Positions 35,914-48,800 of a stretch of 64,000 nucleotides of DNA are shown here, one piece after another. A program made the translations under genes and the position numbers. The notes under the pieces were generated by a model. It saw only the letters and a list, made by a program, of their open reading frames with translations. It was not told the DNA's origin and ran no database searches. Origin of the DNA: Klebsormidium nitens (lineage: Eukaryota; Streptophyta; Klebsormidiophyceae; Klebsormidiales; Klebsormidiaceae); assembly GCA_000708835.1 (NCBI GenBank), contig DF237062.1, positions 118,700 to 182,699 of the forward strand, read 5' to 3'. Position 1 is the first letter of the stretch; every line of letters begins with the position of its first letter.

Positions 35914-38744
35914 ATGGCGTTGAATGCAAGGCATCATGCTGGGCTCCGGGTGCTCGGAGGAATGCAATGGTGGCAGCCACTGGCAGAACTTTTGAACGAC
36001 ACTCTTGGCATCGCTCCAGAAGTGCTGAGAAAAGCGCCACCGCTAGTCGCGGTGCCCTCCCTGCCTTATAATCATCAGGAAGTGAATGGTGTAGCGTGTA
36101 GAAAGGTGGTTGACTGTCTGCTCTCGGGAAAGAGTGACTTCAACATTTTCAGACCAGGTGGTTTGGCGTCAGGCGCACTTCGCAGGGAACTCAACGTTGC
36201 AGCTGCCAGTTTGGCTATCAGACAATTGAGCACATCAGCTGGTGGTGCGCAACCAGCAGAACCTAGCACAGAGGCTAACAGAACGGTCTTTCATCAAAAC
36301 GATGTCACCACGTCAGATGTCGAGACTTTGCTGGCAGAGACAAGTGCCAGCGGAGTCCAGCAACCAGAACATACGGGCGGCAGCCAAAGCTTGCATAACA
36401 CCACTTCATCGTTCGCAGAAGTAGCATCAAGTAGTCATACTGATGATGGAGAGACTCCAAGGGACAACGAAGATGAAGTTGGGAGCGTCTCCGCAGATGA
36501 ACGGGCAACTAGTGCTTTGGATGAGGGAAAGGAAGAGGAGGAGAAGTCGGAACGCAAGTTAGCGGAGGTGGTAAGCCCAATTCTCAAGGTTAGTTGTGTA
36601 AAACAAACATCTGTAGGGACTATATGTGATTCTGATCGTCCTTCTTTGGCAACCTGCGATTGCTTTTCAATGTATCACAAAAGCATCAAGGACGCTGGCC
36701 GTACGGATAGCGCTACTGGCTCATATCGAAGAATGACAAGGGCTTATGCTCCACTTTTCATGCTCAGTATATCATGATGAGCACAAAGAAAAGTGTTGGA
36801 AATCTTTGATCGTTTAAACATTTCGGGTTATACATGTTATCTGAGGTGGCTTCTCTACTTCAAGCTGGGGGAGGACAAGAAGGATGGCCTAACTTCCAAG
36901 AGCTCAGTTCTCTGCTCTTTCTTTGCGTCCCAGGTTCCAATCATCTCATCGAGGCTCGTTGTTTGGTTTGAGTACTTTTCTTTTTCTTGTAGGCTAATGA
37001 ACAGGGAGGCCTTCTACCTGCTGGAAAACGACAGGAGAAAGATCCGGATCCAGAGCGAGAATATTATCATGTGTTGGAGCTTGAAGAGACCATGAAGATA
37101 CTTGAATCGGTAAGGACCATATCCTCAGAGTAGAATCACTCATGCTTTGCTGAAAAGGAAGCCAGTCAATTGAGGAAGCCTCCATCAGTCAATGTTTTCC
37201 AGCTCCACAAAGAAAAGCTCTAGGATAAACCTTTCCATCTCTTCCATTCTTCTAACTCCAAGCTAGTCAACAGGTGTCAACTAAGGGTGCATTTCTCAAT
37301 CTAAGTCTTCAGAAGAATGCTTTGCGCGCCTTCATGACTTTTTGCAGGCCGAATTAGTTATCAATCTTGGAACGTCTTCTTGACCGTCAGATTCTTGCCG
37401 CCAAAATTGCAAGGAGGGCCACGACCTGTCCTCTCATAACCATTCTGAAGTATCCTGCTTTTCTTGACACCTCAGTTAAGAGGTCAGGATATCGAGGTTA
37501 TGCACGTGAGGGAGAAGTGCAACTTCACGGACTACATGGTGGTTGTCACCGGACGGTCCGAACGGCACATACGGGGCATGGCGGAAGCAGTCGTCCGAGA
37601 GGTGAGCGCTAGTGCAACGTACTAGAAAGGTCAGTGAGAAGCCTCAAAAGCTCAATAGATTGGGGCGCAAGAGGATTCTTTGATGCTTGTCAGGGGGCTG
37701 GCGAACCTGTTGCGAAAGCGCCAAGCCGTTTGATTTGAGCGTCTGAGTTACGAGTCGTTTTCATTTGTTTGTTGAGAGCGTGGTTCGACAAGTTCATTTT
37801 TTATGCAGAGACTTCTATCTGTTGTCTTGCAAGTCTCGTGGGCTTGACCTGTAGGTCTGCAACGCACCGATCCAGAACAAAGACCAGCGAGCAGGAGAAC
37901 CACGAAATGGTCCAACTGCAGATTCTCATGAGCAGCTTTTGCCCTCTCTCTGCCTCTTTCGGTTCGATCCTGATTCGGCTACTTGGAGAAGGTTCTGAAC
38001 ACCTTCAGAACCGCGAAGTTTTGTCTTATGACACAGTGGAGTGGAGACACATCGGTTTTAATCAGTTGCCGACAAGTGACCGTGCTTTTTGTCGCCAGCT
38101 TCCTGAAAGGTCATTCCAGTAGGCGAGCCCTGCAGATTTATTGCCAGCACAGTTGCACCTCATGGTTTGAAGTTTCTTGTGGGAGTTTTCGTTTTGTTTC
38201 CAAATTAGCGAGAACAAATGCAAAGAGTGCAAGACTCGCTTTCGAGAAACCTTCCTTGCCTCTGCGCCAGAACAGCCGTCGCTCAATGGACCCTGTCTGA
38301 CCACAAGTATCGTATGATGTGCAGTTAAGTCGAAAATGCCAAGAGGTCATGGACGGCTTGACTCCGGCTGTGGAGGGAGAGCCCGGACAAAATTGGCTAC
38401 TGGTTGATGCAGGTAAGCGTTGGTTTTGTTGAAGGGTTTATTCAGACGTAGCACACAAGGTCGTCTGAGTGCTTCCTGTGTGATACTCGCCGGTTCTAAC
38501 GATTCGTGCCTCCTCTTGCAGTCTAGCGTCATCTAGATCTGGTGTAACCTGGGTGCCTGTGTTAACGTGAAGTACTGCACGAGCGACTCGCTGCTAATGC
38601 CATCATCTCTGTATTTGCGCAGGGAATATCATTGTACATTTTTTCACCGAGGATGAGCGGCAATACTACAGATTGGAGGAGCTTTGGGGTGGGAAAACAC
38701 CGAAGAAGAAACAATACGGTCCGTATGGCGAAGTGCTTGAATAA
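35914..38744 (+). CDS. Iojap/RsfS ribosomal silencing factor, organellar
   Basis: Five exons: 35914-36570, 36993-37109, 37488-37601, 38325-38412, 38623-38744; about 365 residues. The core RsfS fold is spread over exons 3-5: DIEVMHVREKCNFTDYMVVV followed by TGRSERHIRGMAEAVV, then a linking helix, GQNWLLVDAG and NIIVHFFTEDERQYYRLEEL followed by W. RsfS proteins bind uL14 on the large ribosomal subunit and block subunit joining. The first ~220 residues are a long leader: an Arg/Leu-rich start that could be an organelle presequence, then an acidic disordered stretch. Bacterial RsfS is about 105-130 residues, so the extension is the organellar form. The join between exons 2 and 3 is a few residues shorter than the family norm, so a tiny exon may be missing. 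Confidence 0.92.
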
Positions 38745-40363
38745 AGAGCAGACACACAGGTTGGCATTTGTGCATGCTCGAGCCAATTCGTATGACTGTG
38801 ACGTTCTTAAAAGACAAGAATCACAAGGTCTATCATTCATTGGTCAGTATGCAGTAGCTGAGGACATTCTTCCATTCAGTCCGCGGCGTGAACGATGACG
38901 TGTGCCCTTTCCTTGGCCGATCACTTTGCAAATTTCAAGACGCGAAGTATCGCAAGTTGGGAGCGCTTCATGTGCTTTCCACTCCGATTGAAACCTATAT
39001 CAAATTCATGCAAAAAGTTAGATGAATTATTGCGCAGATGAAGCATTGCGCATGCAAGGAATTGCCTCCCTTATTGACGATACATGTTCCTAAAAGAACA
39101 AAAGGATCGACAATTCATATTCGATTTCCTATTTGCTGAATCCCTAGCTCACCGGGCGACCGTTGACCATCGTCGTGGATTGAAATCGAAACTCGAGCGC
39201 ATTCCTCGCATTAAGAGCGAGAATGCTACGTACTGCCCTCCAACAAACCTGGTTACGCAAACCTTATACAAGGGGAGAGCAAATTCGTACCTATGTTACC
39301 ATATACCATGTGCACTATTCCGGCCGTCAAAAAACCCTTGCGCCGTACACTTCATAGCTCTTTGGAGATCTCTTCACTGAAGTGGAGATTGGTACTAACT
39401 GACACAATACACATGTACATACACACGTCATGTGACAAATGGCAGACACTCGGGTGCAGATTGTGATGCATAAACAATTCAATCGGAGTGCAAGGGGTTT
39501 CACGCTCCGAGCAAAGTCAAATGCGAGAGTCTCGATAGTTGTAAGTGATCTACCAGCGCTTCCTGAAGGGGAAGAACCCGGAGTAGGCTCGATAGAGGCT
39601 ACTAGATTAGTTCAGACCATATCCTCTAGAGTGATGCACCGTAGAAACCACCCCGCCGTAGTCATTTGCATAGCTTGTAGATCATACACATACATTAAAT
39701 CCCGTATGCATGAGATCGTATAGGTGGATCGTAGATTTGAGAGTGATTTGCATGCCATCTAGCTAGTAAGACATTGGACATGACTTGCAGCCGTAGCAAG
39801 CTGCAGAGTTAACTCATTGTACCGTCCCGGTCTCACCGGCAGACTTTGCCCGATGGCTCTATGTGGCTCAGGGCGTTAATAAACCGTAATTTACCATCTA
39901 ACTAGATTAGAGTGAAAGTGCCGCGCTCTCTTGCACGCTCCAAGCAAAGGCATATGCTAGGGCTGTCACACGGGACGAGATTGCCAGAATTCGCTGAACG
40001 ACTATGCGGGTGCATGAACCATTCTAAGTCACGGATCGTCAATGATAATATATGAAAGTGTGCATTGTAGCCGGCGGGGACTGTAGCAATGTAGACCATG
40101 GAGGTTGGAGTATACATGACTGAACGCGAATGAGAAACTCATTACACCACTTCCTGGATACACACCTTCCTTGCACAAAGGCGTCAACGATTTTGTTCTT
40201 CCTGCATGGCCAAATCTGGAAGTACAACCTTGATATCTGCGTACTTGCGACAATCTCAACCGTGACCTTGGTTGCATCCCACAGCCTTCCCAAAGGTTTG
40301 TTAGTTTCTCATTGTCAGAACTCCTTGTCTGACTTGGTCATGGTCAGCTTACTTGATTTGGGG
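38745..40363. other. Convergent intergenic region
   Basis: Between the stops of RsfS and the F-box gene. It is AT-rich with many short open frames lacking known motifs. No RNA gene or clear repeat was seen. Confidence 0.5.
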
Positions 40364-41705
40364 CTACCACTTTGCAACAAATCTCTGTCCTGTCGTGTAA
40401 GGATGTGTTAGCATCGGGCAATGGTGTCTGAACTCCTCGACAAGGGGATTAGCAAGGACTTGTAAAGTGCTGAAATTGTAAGAATGGTCACGTGGATACT
40501 TGATCTCCACGTTCTCCAGTTTTGGACACATAGATGGAAGCGTCCGAAGGGTGTCAGCATGCGGGAGGGCCCCGTCAATGGAGAACTGAGTCAAAGAAGA
40601 GAACTTTGCACCATTAGTGGCAGCCCAATATGTGTGATCAATTTGCTGCCCATGTGCGACAATGGTGACCTTGGTTGAAGGGACGTCACTATCACGGATG
40701 GCCAAACTTCTCAACTTGGGGCAGCCCTTGGCAAGCGGTGCTAAGTCGTTCAATCGGAAAGCTAAAGGCACCAGCTCATTTCCACCCAACAACAGGAACT
40801 CTAGTTCTGGCATGTGCAGACCCATGAGAGCCAAAATTTGAGGTACAATTGGAGATAGATCAGAGCTCTCAAGAAAGGGCTCCCCCCGGCTGTCTCGTTG
40901 CATGCCCTCCATGATAAACTTGTTGCTGTCATCGACTCCGTTCCAAACCCCCAGACTGAAAGAGATGATGCTTTTCCCTGCCCTTTCAATAAAACTTTGC
41001 AGCACTTGCTCCGGGATGAAGACATTGGTGAAATTCACCGTTCTCAGTTGCAAAACCGAGTTTCTTTGGAGGTCCAGGCATCGTAGTTTGCAGATCCCCG
41101 TGATGCTCAGACTTTCCAGCTTTGGACACGCTAGATAGATGGAATCTAACTTCTGTGCCCCCTCAATCCGAAACTTGATGAGCTTTGGCAGATGGAGACT
41201 TAGTTTGACGAGTCCTTTTCCTTCTTCAGAATAGAGGGATGGTTCGATGAACGTTATTGTCAGGTCCTCCAAGTTAGGGCAGTTGTGATGCACCAGGTCC
41301 ACCACCCGCTCATCAAACCACTCCGCAGACTCAATCTCGTTCATGATACCAACAACTTCCCAATCCTCCTCAATGTGGAGTTTGAGCTTCCGAATCCACT
41401 CAGTTCGTTTGATATGCATCCCACCGCGGAAGAAAGATAGATTGGTCTCCTGGCGGACAAGAAGCCGAACTCCCTCCCAAAGGATCTCATCATCGGCCAA
41501 AGTGCGAAAGCTTTTGCACACCTGCGCTAGCATGGCCAGGGGTCTTTTGTCCGTATCCAGCTCAGGGAAGCTGTAGGGGAACATGTCGGGATGACGCCCA
41601 TGTTGCTTCTCATAGGCTTCATAGGATTTCTGATCCAGAACCTTTTGGAAGCGAAAGGATCAGGTTGTCGGGCAACGTCTCAAAAGGGGAAATGCCTAGT
41701 GCCAT
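40364..41705 (-). CDS. F-box/LRR protein, intronless, N-terminal frameshift
   Basis: An uninterrupted frame of 406 codons runs from ATG 41584 to the stop at 40364, with no intron, unlike its neighbours. After LAQVCKSFRTLADDEILWEG (second half of an F-box) it carries degenerate leucine-rich repeats such as LVHHNCPNLEDLTITFI, LACPKLESLSITGICKLRCL and LAKGCPKLRSLAIRDSDV. The first half of the F-box lies upstream in another frame: ATG 41705 gives MALGISPFETLPDNLILS, and the downstream frame resumes with FQKVLDQKSYEAYEKQHGRH. A one-base change near 41648-41657 would join them. F-box/LRR proteins select substrates for SCF ubiquitin ligases. The exact substrate is unknown. Translation may start at 41584 with a truncated F-box, or the shift may be a sequence error. 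Confidence 0.78.
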
Positions 41706-42334
41706 GATGCGGGCATGATGCTATCAGGAGTATCAGGTATTCTCTGCTTAGCAGAACTGCCAGAAGCGCAGGGGAGGCTCTCCAAATTTTGGAATGCAAG
41801 AACTTCAGGCATGCTTGCTTTATCCTTTTTAGCTCGGTTTACTGACAAAGTCAGTACTGAGTACCGAGCTGTCGCAATTGACCCTGGGGCTTCGGAAAAG
41901 GGGGAAGTGGCGATGCAGACTGGATCACTCTATTAAGCCCGGTTCGGCCCATCGAACGCTGAATTCAGTGGTTCAAGGTCTGAAATCGCAGACTTCCTTT
42001 TTCGACGGGTTTTGAGGTTCGATGCCCCGAATATTTTTTTGGGGGCTAAACCCTGAACCCCTGCACGTGCCCATTCGATTGAAATTCGGTTGCGGCGGCG
42101 CGGACGTACCCGTACCTTGCGGCCGGCAGGGCGGCCACCAACTAGATTGGGTTTGAAAAAGACCCAGCTCCGAAAGGAACCTGGGCCTTCCAACTTATTT
42201 CAAGTAATAAACACAAATTAGGTAGGTGAATACTTATAGGCTAAGCCTACATGATACATAGGCCACTGGTATACGCCTTATACATAGGCCTAATAAATAC
42301 ATAGCGTATATACGGTCTTAATAATAAGGCTCTC

Positions 42335-42386
42335 AAACCTGCGCACTGAAATCATGCAGAAAACCTGCGCACTGAAATTCATGCGA
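42335..42386 (+). repeat. 26-bp tandem duplication
   Basis: The unit beginning AAACCTGCGCACTGAAAT occurs at 42335 and again at 42361, differing by about one base and an indel (ATCATGC versus ATTCATGC). Confidence 0.85.
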
Positions 42387-42643
42387 AAAAACCCAATATA
42401 TTACCGCCTTTCATGTAAACCGAGCGATTGCAGCGATTCGCTGCCTACATTTTTAAAAGTTTCTAGTGGAGCCGCCATCATGCGCAGCAGCCGGCCGCGG
42501 ACCGGGCCGGGCGTACGCTCGTCCCAGGGTTGCGCGGCTTTGGCTCCGGCGGAATCCAATCTTCTTCGCTCGACCGGAATCTGGCCAACAAAGAAAGATG
42601 AAAATAAATACGGTATAAGCCGTTTAAATAATAGGTAACCCGC

Positions 42644-42715
42644 ACTGGGACGGGTAAGTTAGTGTGGAGGTCAGGGTGGATATGGGTGCGGAGCAGGTGT
42701 GCTTAATATTGGGTT
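42644..42715 (+). repeat. Dispersed G-rich repeat, copy 3
   Basis: ACTGGGACGGGTAAGTTAG... then TCAGGGTGGATATGGGTGCG followed by GAGCAGGTG. It sits in the RF3 upstream region. Confidence 0.7.
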
Positions 42716-42803
42716 TGTCTTTCAGTGTGAAACGGAGCTCAATATATGTTTTTGTCAGAACTCGCAGTCTGCAGCCTGCAGAGTCGGCATTGCAGCAGCC
42801 CCC

Positions 42804-45800
42804 ATGGCGTCCACAGCGAGCGTCAAGCTCTCTGCGAGGCCTCTTCCTCAAAGGTTGGGGAAGCTTGAAGATAGGCTTGTGGCTAGGTGTCCCTGTCAAT
42901 GTCCTCTACCAGTTCAAAAGCACCAAGGCGTCGGTCTGAGGTCGACGCGGACAGGCGCTACAGCTCCAAATGTTGCTCAAAAGTCCAAAGCACCGACAGA
43001 GAGGCATAGAAGGGCTCTCCACTGTAGATCCGTGCTGGAAGCTCCGACAGCCGACACAACATCAGAAAAGAGGGAAGGAGCAGAAAATGGTGAGGCCAGT
43101 GGGAATGGGGCGCTGCATGGGCAGCAGGACGCCGCGAACGGCGTCAGCAATGGTCATGCTGACGTCATAGAGAACGGGGCAGGGGATAGCGCTGACGTCA
43201 TAGAGAATGGGGCAAGGGATAGCGTGCACAATGAGGAGGGAAGTGAGGGCGAGGGAGATGAAAGCGCAGAGGAGCGGAAAGCGAGGGAGGAGGAAGCGGC
43301 TTCGAGGAAGCTGGCGGCAGACCTTGCGGCGGAGGTGGCCAAGCGGCGGAACTTTGCAATCATATCGCACCCCGACGCTGGGAAAACGACGCTGGTGAGT
43401 TGCACCCCGCTCGTGATTTTCACATATCCCACCACCCCTCTCAACGGTGTGGTTTTAGCTGGCTTTGGTGGTAGTTGTGTGAAGTTATTCAAGAGTTCTT
43501 TTTAAGTCCTGCTGTGGAGAGGTTGGGCTTTTGCGCTCTCCTTCTGACATTCTAAAAGCTTTCCGCACCGGGGGAGTTCAGAGGTTTCTCCTATCCTAGA
43601 AGACAGATCTATTTCTTTAGCCCTGCCGTGTCTAGAGAAATGCAAGCCCCCAGTCTCAGGTACAATGTCTGTGGAAATATTTGAAGGCTTGAGACAAGGC
43701 TGTGCGGGTCAGCTCAGTTCTGTGCATCGGGTGTTTGAGGCTGTACTTTCTCAATTTTCCTTTGGTCCCAAGTTTCACTGAGCTGAGTGTGGTAGGGCGG
43801 TGGGGCCTTCCTGGCAGCACTGGGCCGCTAGCTGTAGCGTCACAGGACTCCTACTAGCAGAATCTGGAGGGCAGAGGTAAGAAACAAAGTGTATTTCCAA
43901 CGGTTACATTAAGCAGCTGGCGGTCATGAGACCGCAGATGATTATCATCCGAAATTCAGACGCCTGAGCCGCTCGCAAGGAATAGGTGTGAGTGAATTGT
44001 CTAACACCCTCCTGACCGTGTGCTTGCAAATGCAGACGGAGAAACTTTTGCTGTACGGAGGAGCCATCCATGAGGCGGGGGCGGTGAAAGCGCGCAGGGC
44101 GAGCAGGCACGCCACATCGGATTGGATGGCCATGGAACAACAGAGGGGTAGGCTTTCCTTCGGTCATTCTGTGCCTTGTTCTACTTGTCCCGGATTCTGC
44201 ATCTCGTTCTCTGCGAATCTGCCGCTTTTCTTAGACTGGCGGAGATTGTAAAGTAAGAGGATGTCCGACGTAGGCCCTGACACTGGCCTTGGCAACCAGT
44301 CACACCGACGCTCTGGTTCACTGTAGTCCAAGTTGAAAGGTCGGTGCCAGAAGTGATTTAGAAGCAGGTGTGCTAGGAAACCAGTGCGCAAAGCAGAAAC
44401 TCAAAGATGGGGCAGATTGTCTGCATCCTGTTGTAGGATGTGGAAACTTTTGCTTCTATGTGACCGCCCATCCCTTGTCAATCGAGGCTCACTGACGATT
44501 GTTTGGCTGCAGGTATCTCAATTACCTCAACGGCTATGGTGTTTGAAACCAAGGGCCACTCCATCACCCTCCTCGACACTCCAGGTGAGTGGCCGCACTT
44601 TCAATACTGCAATCGTTGACTGCAGGGTCACTGAAGAGCCCCTCGAGAGCCACGCTGACAGAACGGATGGAAGGAGAACATGGACTCTCGGTGGACTCCC
44701 TGGGTTACTCCCCCAACTAAAATCCCTGCGATCGACGGTCAAGTTTGGTGGTTTTACTTTACCCAGACCGTCGATTGTAGAGGGTTATAGTTAGGAGGGG
44801 TCTCTAATGTCGACTCGGAAGTCCATGTTTTCCCTCCATCCGTTCCGACAGTCTCTATTTCGTTTTGTAGCAAATGTCAGACCGTCTATTGCCGGCTTTC
44901 TGGTTCCACCTTGCTTTCTACCCCCCGTTTCCTTTTTCAGGGCCCTGGTAGTCCGATTTGTCAAGGAGAACCTTTGATTGGTCTTTGGCGATCATTTGAG
45001 TTTCGCTGTCAATCTTACACGGCTTCTGATGCCAGTTCTATGTCGTTTTTCTTCAGGTCACGCGGACTTTGGAGAGGACACATACAGGTAAGTCGATCCC
45101 TGCTCTGCAGCCTGCTCGCGAAGTAGTCAGCTATCCAGTTGGTAGCTCGCAGATCTCCTTGTATACGGGGGGTTCCCGAGTCGAGATGGTGCCGTCGCTT
45201 TTTCTCAGCAGTGTCTTCGAAAAGTGTCCTGCTTTCTGTGCCGCTCCTTCTCGGGCTCCTTACTCAACTGACAAGTCTTTTCGCCTTTCGTGGAGTCCGG
45301 GCGATTTTAAGGTGGTGATTGTCCACTCCCCAGGCAGTTTTTGGGCCCCAGTATATGGTCTTCCTCATCAAACTTTCCCGACAAAAGCAGCGTCAACGGA
45401 GTGCCCCACTTTCGCACCAGTGTAATCTTGTTTCCTCAGGATCAGGTCTAATGATAGAAAAGAGATAGGATCTGCTGGGATGAAAACCTTAAAGATTTCT
45501 CTCGCCAGGTTGCTTGCAGCTGCGGACAACGGGCTGATGCTAATAGATGCGGGCAAGGGGCTGGAGCCGTACAAAACAAACGAGGCTGAGTATTTCTGGA
45601 CAAACTTTTGAACCTCTAAACGACAATCAAATTAATCCGAACGCAATCTTCGCGGCGTTCCTTCGCGGAACACTTGCGGCTGCAGACAACTCGGTGATGC
45701 TGGTCGATGCGGGCAAGGGGCTGGAGCCGCACAAAGCAAACGAACAAAAAAACAATTAGACAAACATTCAAATATGTAATCATACAGTAAACAAACCGAG

Positions 45801-48800
45801 GCTAAGTTTCTGCGTTCCTTTCCAGGACGCTCGCGGCCGCAGACAACGCGGTGATGCTGGTCGACGTGGGGAAGGACTTCGAGCCGCACGATACCAGCAA
45901 AGACCGAACAGATGGAAAAGAATCCGAACGAGTAACAAATGAATAAAGAAGGCTAAGCCCCCATTCCGTCTCCAGGACGCTCGCGGCCGCAGACAACGCG
46001 GTGATGCTGGTCGACGCGGGGAAGGGTCTCGAGCCACAGACCCGGAAGCTGTTCGAGGTGTGCCGCATGCGCAAGCTGCCCGTCTTCACGTTCATGAACA
46101 AGCTGGACCGCCCCGCCAAAGAACCCCTCGAGTTGCTCGACGAGATCGAAAAGGAGTTCGCACTGCAGACGTACCCCGTCAACTGGCCGATTGGGTCTGG
46201 CGACCGGTGAGTGTGGGCTTGTGGTTCTGGGATACACGAGGTTTTGCGATGCTGGTTAGCGCGAAGCGTGGTTTCTCTGGGGAAAGAGAGTTTGGCCAGT
46301 CGCGTTTGCTCCTTTTGGGCGTGGGTGTAGATCTCCGAGGAGGAAGTTTTGAAGATACAGGTCGCAAGTCGAGCCCTCTGTCTATATTCTTCCTGGAAAA
46401 AGTCAGAAGCGTTCTTACGAGAAGGGCTCATGGTGGTGAATTTGACAAAAGTCTTCGGGCGATGCAGTTTCAGCTCCGCTGTGCGCTGCACCAGACAGCT
46501 CTGCGCTTCAGGAGAACTTAAACCTGGTAGAGCAACAACATATACCGGGTAGAGCAACATCATATTAAGCTCCAGCTCTCGATACCATACCAACACCGTT
46601 CACATGCTTGAACATTCTGAAAAGCACCAACCAACGTTCCGTTGGCAGCACCTTTCTGCTTCCGCCTTCAGGCAACTTTTCTGTTGACTGGCTGCGCAAG
46701 GTTCGCCGGCAATTCTCGTCAACCGGGCCGACAACTTTCAGACGGGTTAAGCCTAGAGCCGCTTCCTGGTTGGTACCAAACCCTAAATCATCAAACTCAC
46801 GCGCCAATTCATTGGTGTGTACGACTGGCCGCGCAGCGAGGTGCACCTCTTCCAACGGGACGCGTCCCTTGGGAAGTTGGGAGATTGCCAGCACAATCCC
46901 TTCCATCAGAAATAGTGGTATACTTTTACTTGTTAAAAACAATAGCTTAAGCCGAAAAGATTCCGTGCAGATTTGCCGGAGTATACCACCAGCCGCGCAT
47001 TAAGGTTAACGTCTTCCAGCGAGCACGTTCCACGGGATCGGGAGGTTACTAGCACAATCTTTCAACAGGTTTAAGTTATCTTTCTTTCGCATTGAGAATC
47101 AAAGCATAAGCCGACAGAATTTCTTGTGCAGGTTCGTCGGAGTATACATTCCGCCGCGCAACGAGGTGCATTTCTTCCAACGGGACGCGTCCCATATAAG
47201 TCGGGACTTTTTCAGCGCAATCTTTCCTCAAATGGACTAACTTTCTTTATTCAGGTCGGAAACAAAAGCATAAATTGACTACATGTCTTGTGCAGGTTCG
47301 TCGGCGTATACCACCGGCCACGCAAAGAGGTCCACCTCTTCCAGCGGGACGCATCTCACGGGAGTCGGGAGATTATCAGCACGGTCTTGGCGGGCGACGA
47401 CCCGACGCTAAAAGATATTATCGAACCGGACCTGTACGAACAGCTGCAGGAAGAACTAGAGTTGCTAGAAGAGTTGACGCCGCCGCTGGACATGGACCGT
47501 GTGCGGAGCGGCGACTTGTCGCCGGTGTTCTTCGGGAGCGCGATGAACAACTTCGGGGTGAGGAACATGCTTCCTAATACAAAAGTAGGGTAAGGGCTAA
47601 ACTTACTGCAGACGCAAACGTAGAGCTGCGAACGAGTTGGAGCCAACGCACTCGAGTCTTGCAGGCGAACGAGGCTTTGTTGCCATTCATTCAACGTAGA
47701 GATTACGGATTGCGGCTTTGTGACCATCTCCAAGCATTGATGTGCGGCTTCTATTGAGGTAGAACGTCCCGTAACTGTTCTGGCCCAGGCGAACACGCTC
47801 CAGTCTAGGAGGAGCACGCTCGTTCGTAAGTTTCGCGGGCCCGTTGTTTCCGTGAACATACTGGCTCGCAGTATTTGCAGCTAGGCAGCCACATTTCTTG
47901 GACACAGCACTTGACTTGCAAAGTTGCTGTGATTCCAAATGGACCAAGCCAACGCCTTCTCCAACAACACTTTCGAAGCATCAAAGAAGGCACAGCTCCA
48001 AACTATTCTCTGACTGGGCGTCTCCGTCCTCGCAGGTGGAGCTGTTTCTAGAAAGTTTTCTGGGCTACGCGGTCCCGCCGAAAGCGTACGAGAGCAGCCG
48101 CGGCGAGATCAGCCCCGAGTACCCGCACTTCACGGGCTTCGTCTTCAAGCTGCAGGCCAACATGGACCCGCGGCATCGGGACAAGGTCGCCTTCGTTCGC
48201 GTCTGTTCAGGTGCTGAGCTTCGCTTCTTCTTGATCTCGCGCTGTGCCTTGTTGTTACTACCTTCTTTTGCCTTTTTTGTTCCCTTTCCTAAGAGTTACC
48301 CCTTCGCCTTCTTTCCCCCTGTTCCGTCCTTGAGAGCGCCGTTTTTCTTGGTTCTGCGGTGTACTTCTAACAAGGTCTCTTTCCTGTGGTGCTCTAGTGC
48401 GGTGGTTCTGTCAAGTCAGAGGCTTTCTTTTCCGGCACATCCGTTTTTATCTCAGTTGTGCTTGACCTCCTTTCTGCTCTCCTCCGCTCATGAGGAATAT
48501 CCTATCTTCTCGCCCAACGGAAAAGGTACGATCTCGCAGGTCTGCTTAGGTGCCTCCTTGTTCATTCGCCCTGTCCGAAGGACCTGCTCAGGTTCTGGCC
48601 GCCGTGTCTAGTGCATCTGCTTGCATCCGTTCCGTTCAGATTTCAGATTGGGACCACGGTGTTCACATTCCCGAATGCTGACGACGAAAGTTCAAACGGG
48701 TAAACGCGTCATTGTAAAGGCCGAGTGGAAAGCTGTCGTGGAAGTCGAAATGGGAAAGTCCATTGATCTCGTATCTCTCTGCTTCCAGGTCAATTCGAGA

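Larger units (their letters stand above)
41706..42803. other. Divergent intergenic region, F-box / RF3
   Basis: Contains the promoters of the minus-strand F-box gene and plus-strand RF3. The stretch 42190-42330 is AT-rich with repeated ATACATAGGCC and TAGGC words. A short tandem duplication and a copy of the G-rich dispersed repeat lie closer to RF3. The RF3 reading frame is open upstream to about 42699, so the exact start is a choice; ATG 42804 is used. Confidence 0.5.
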
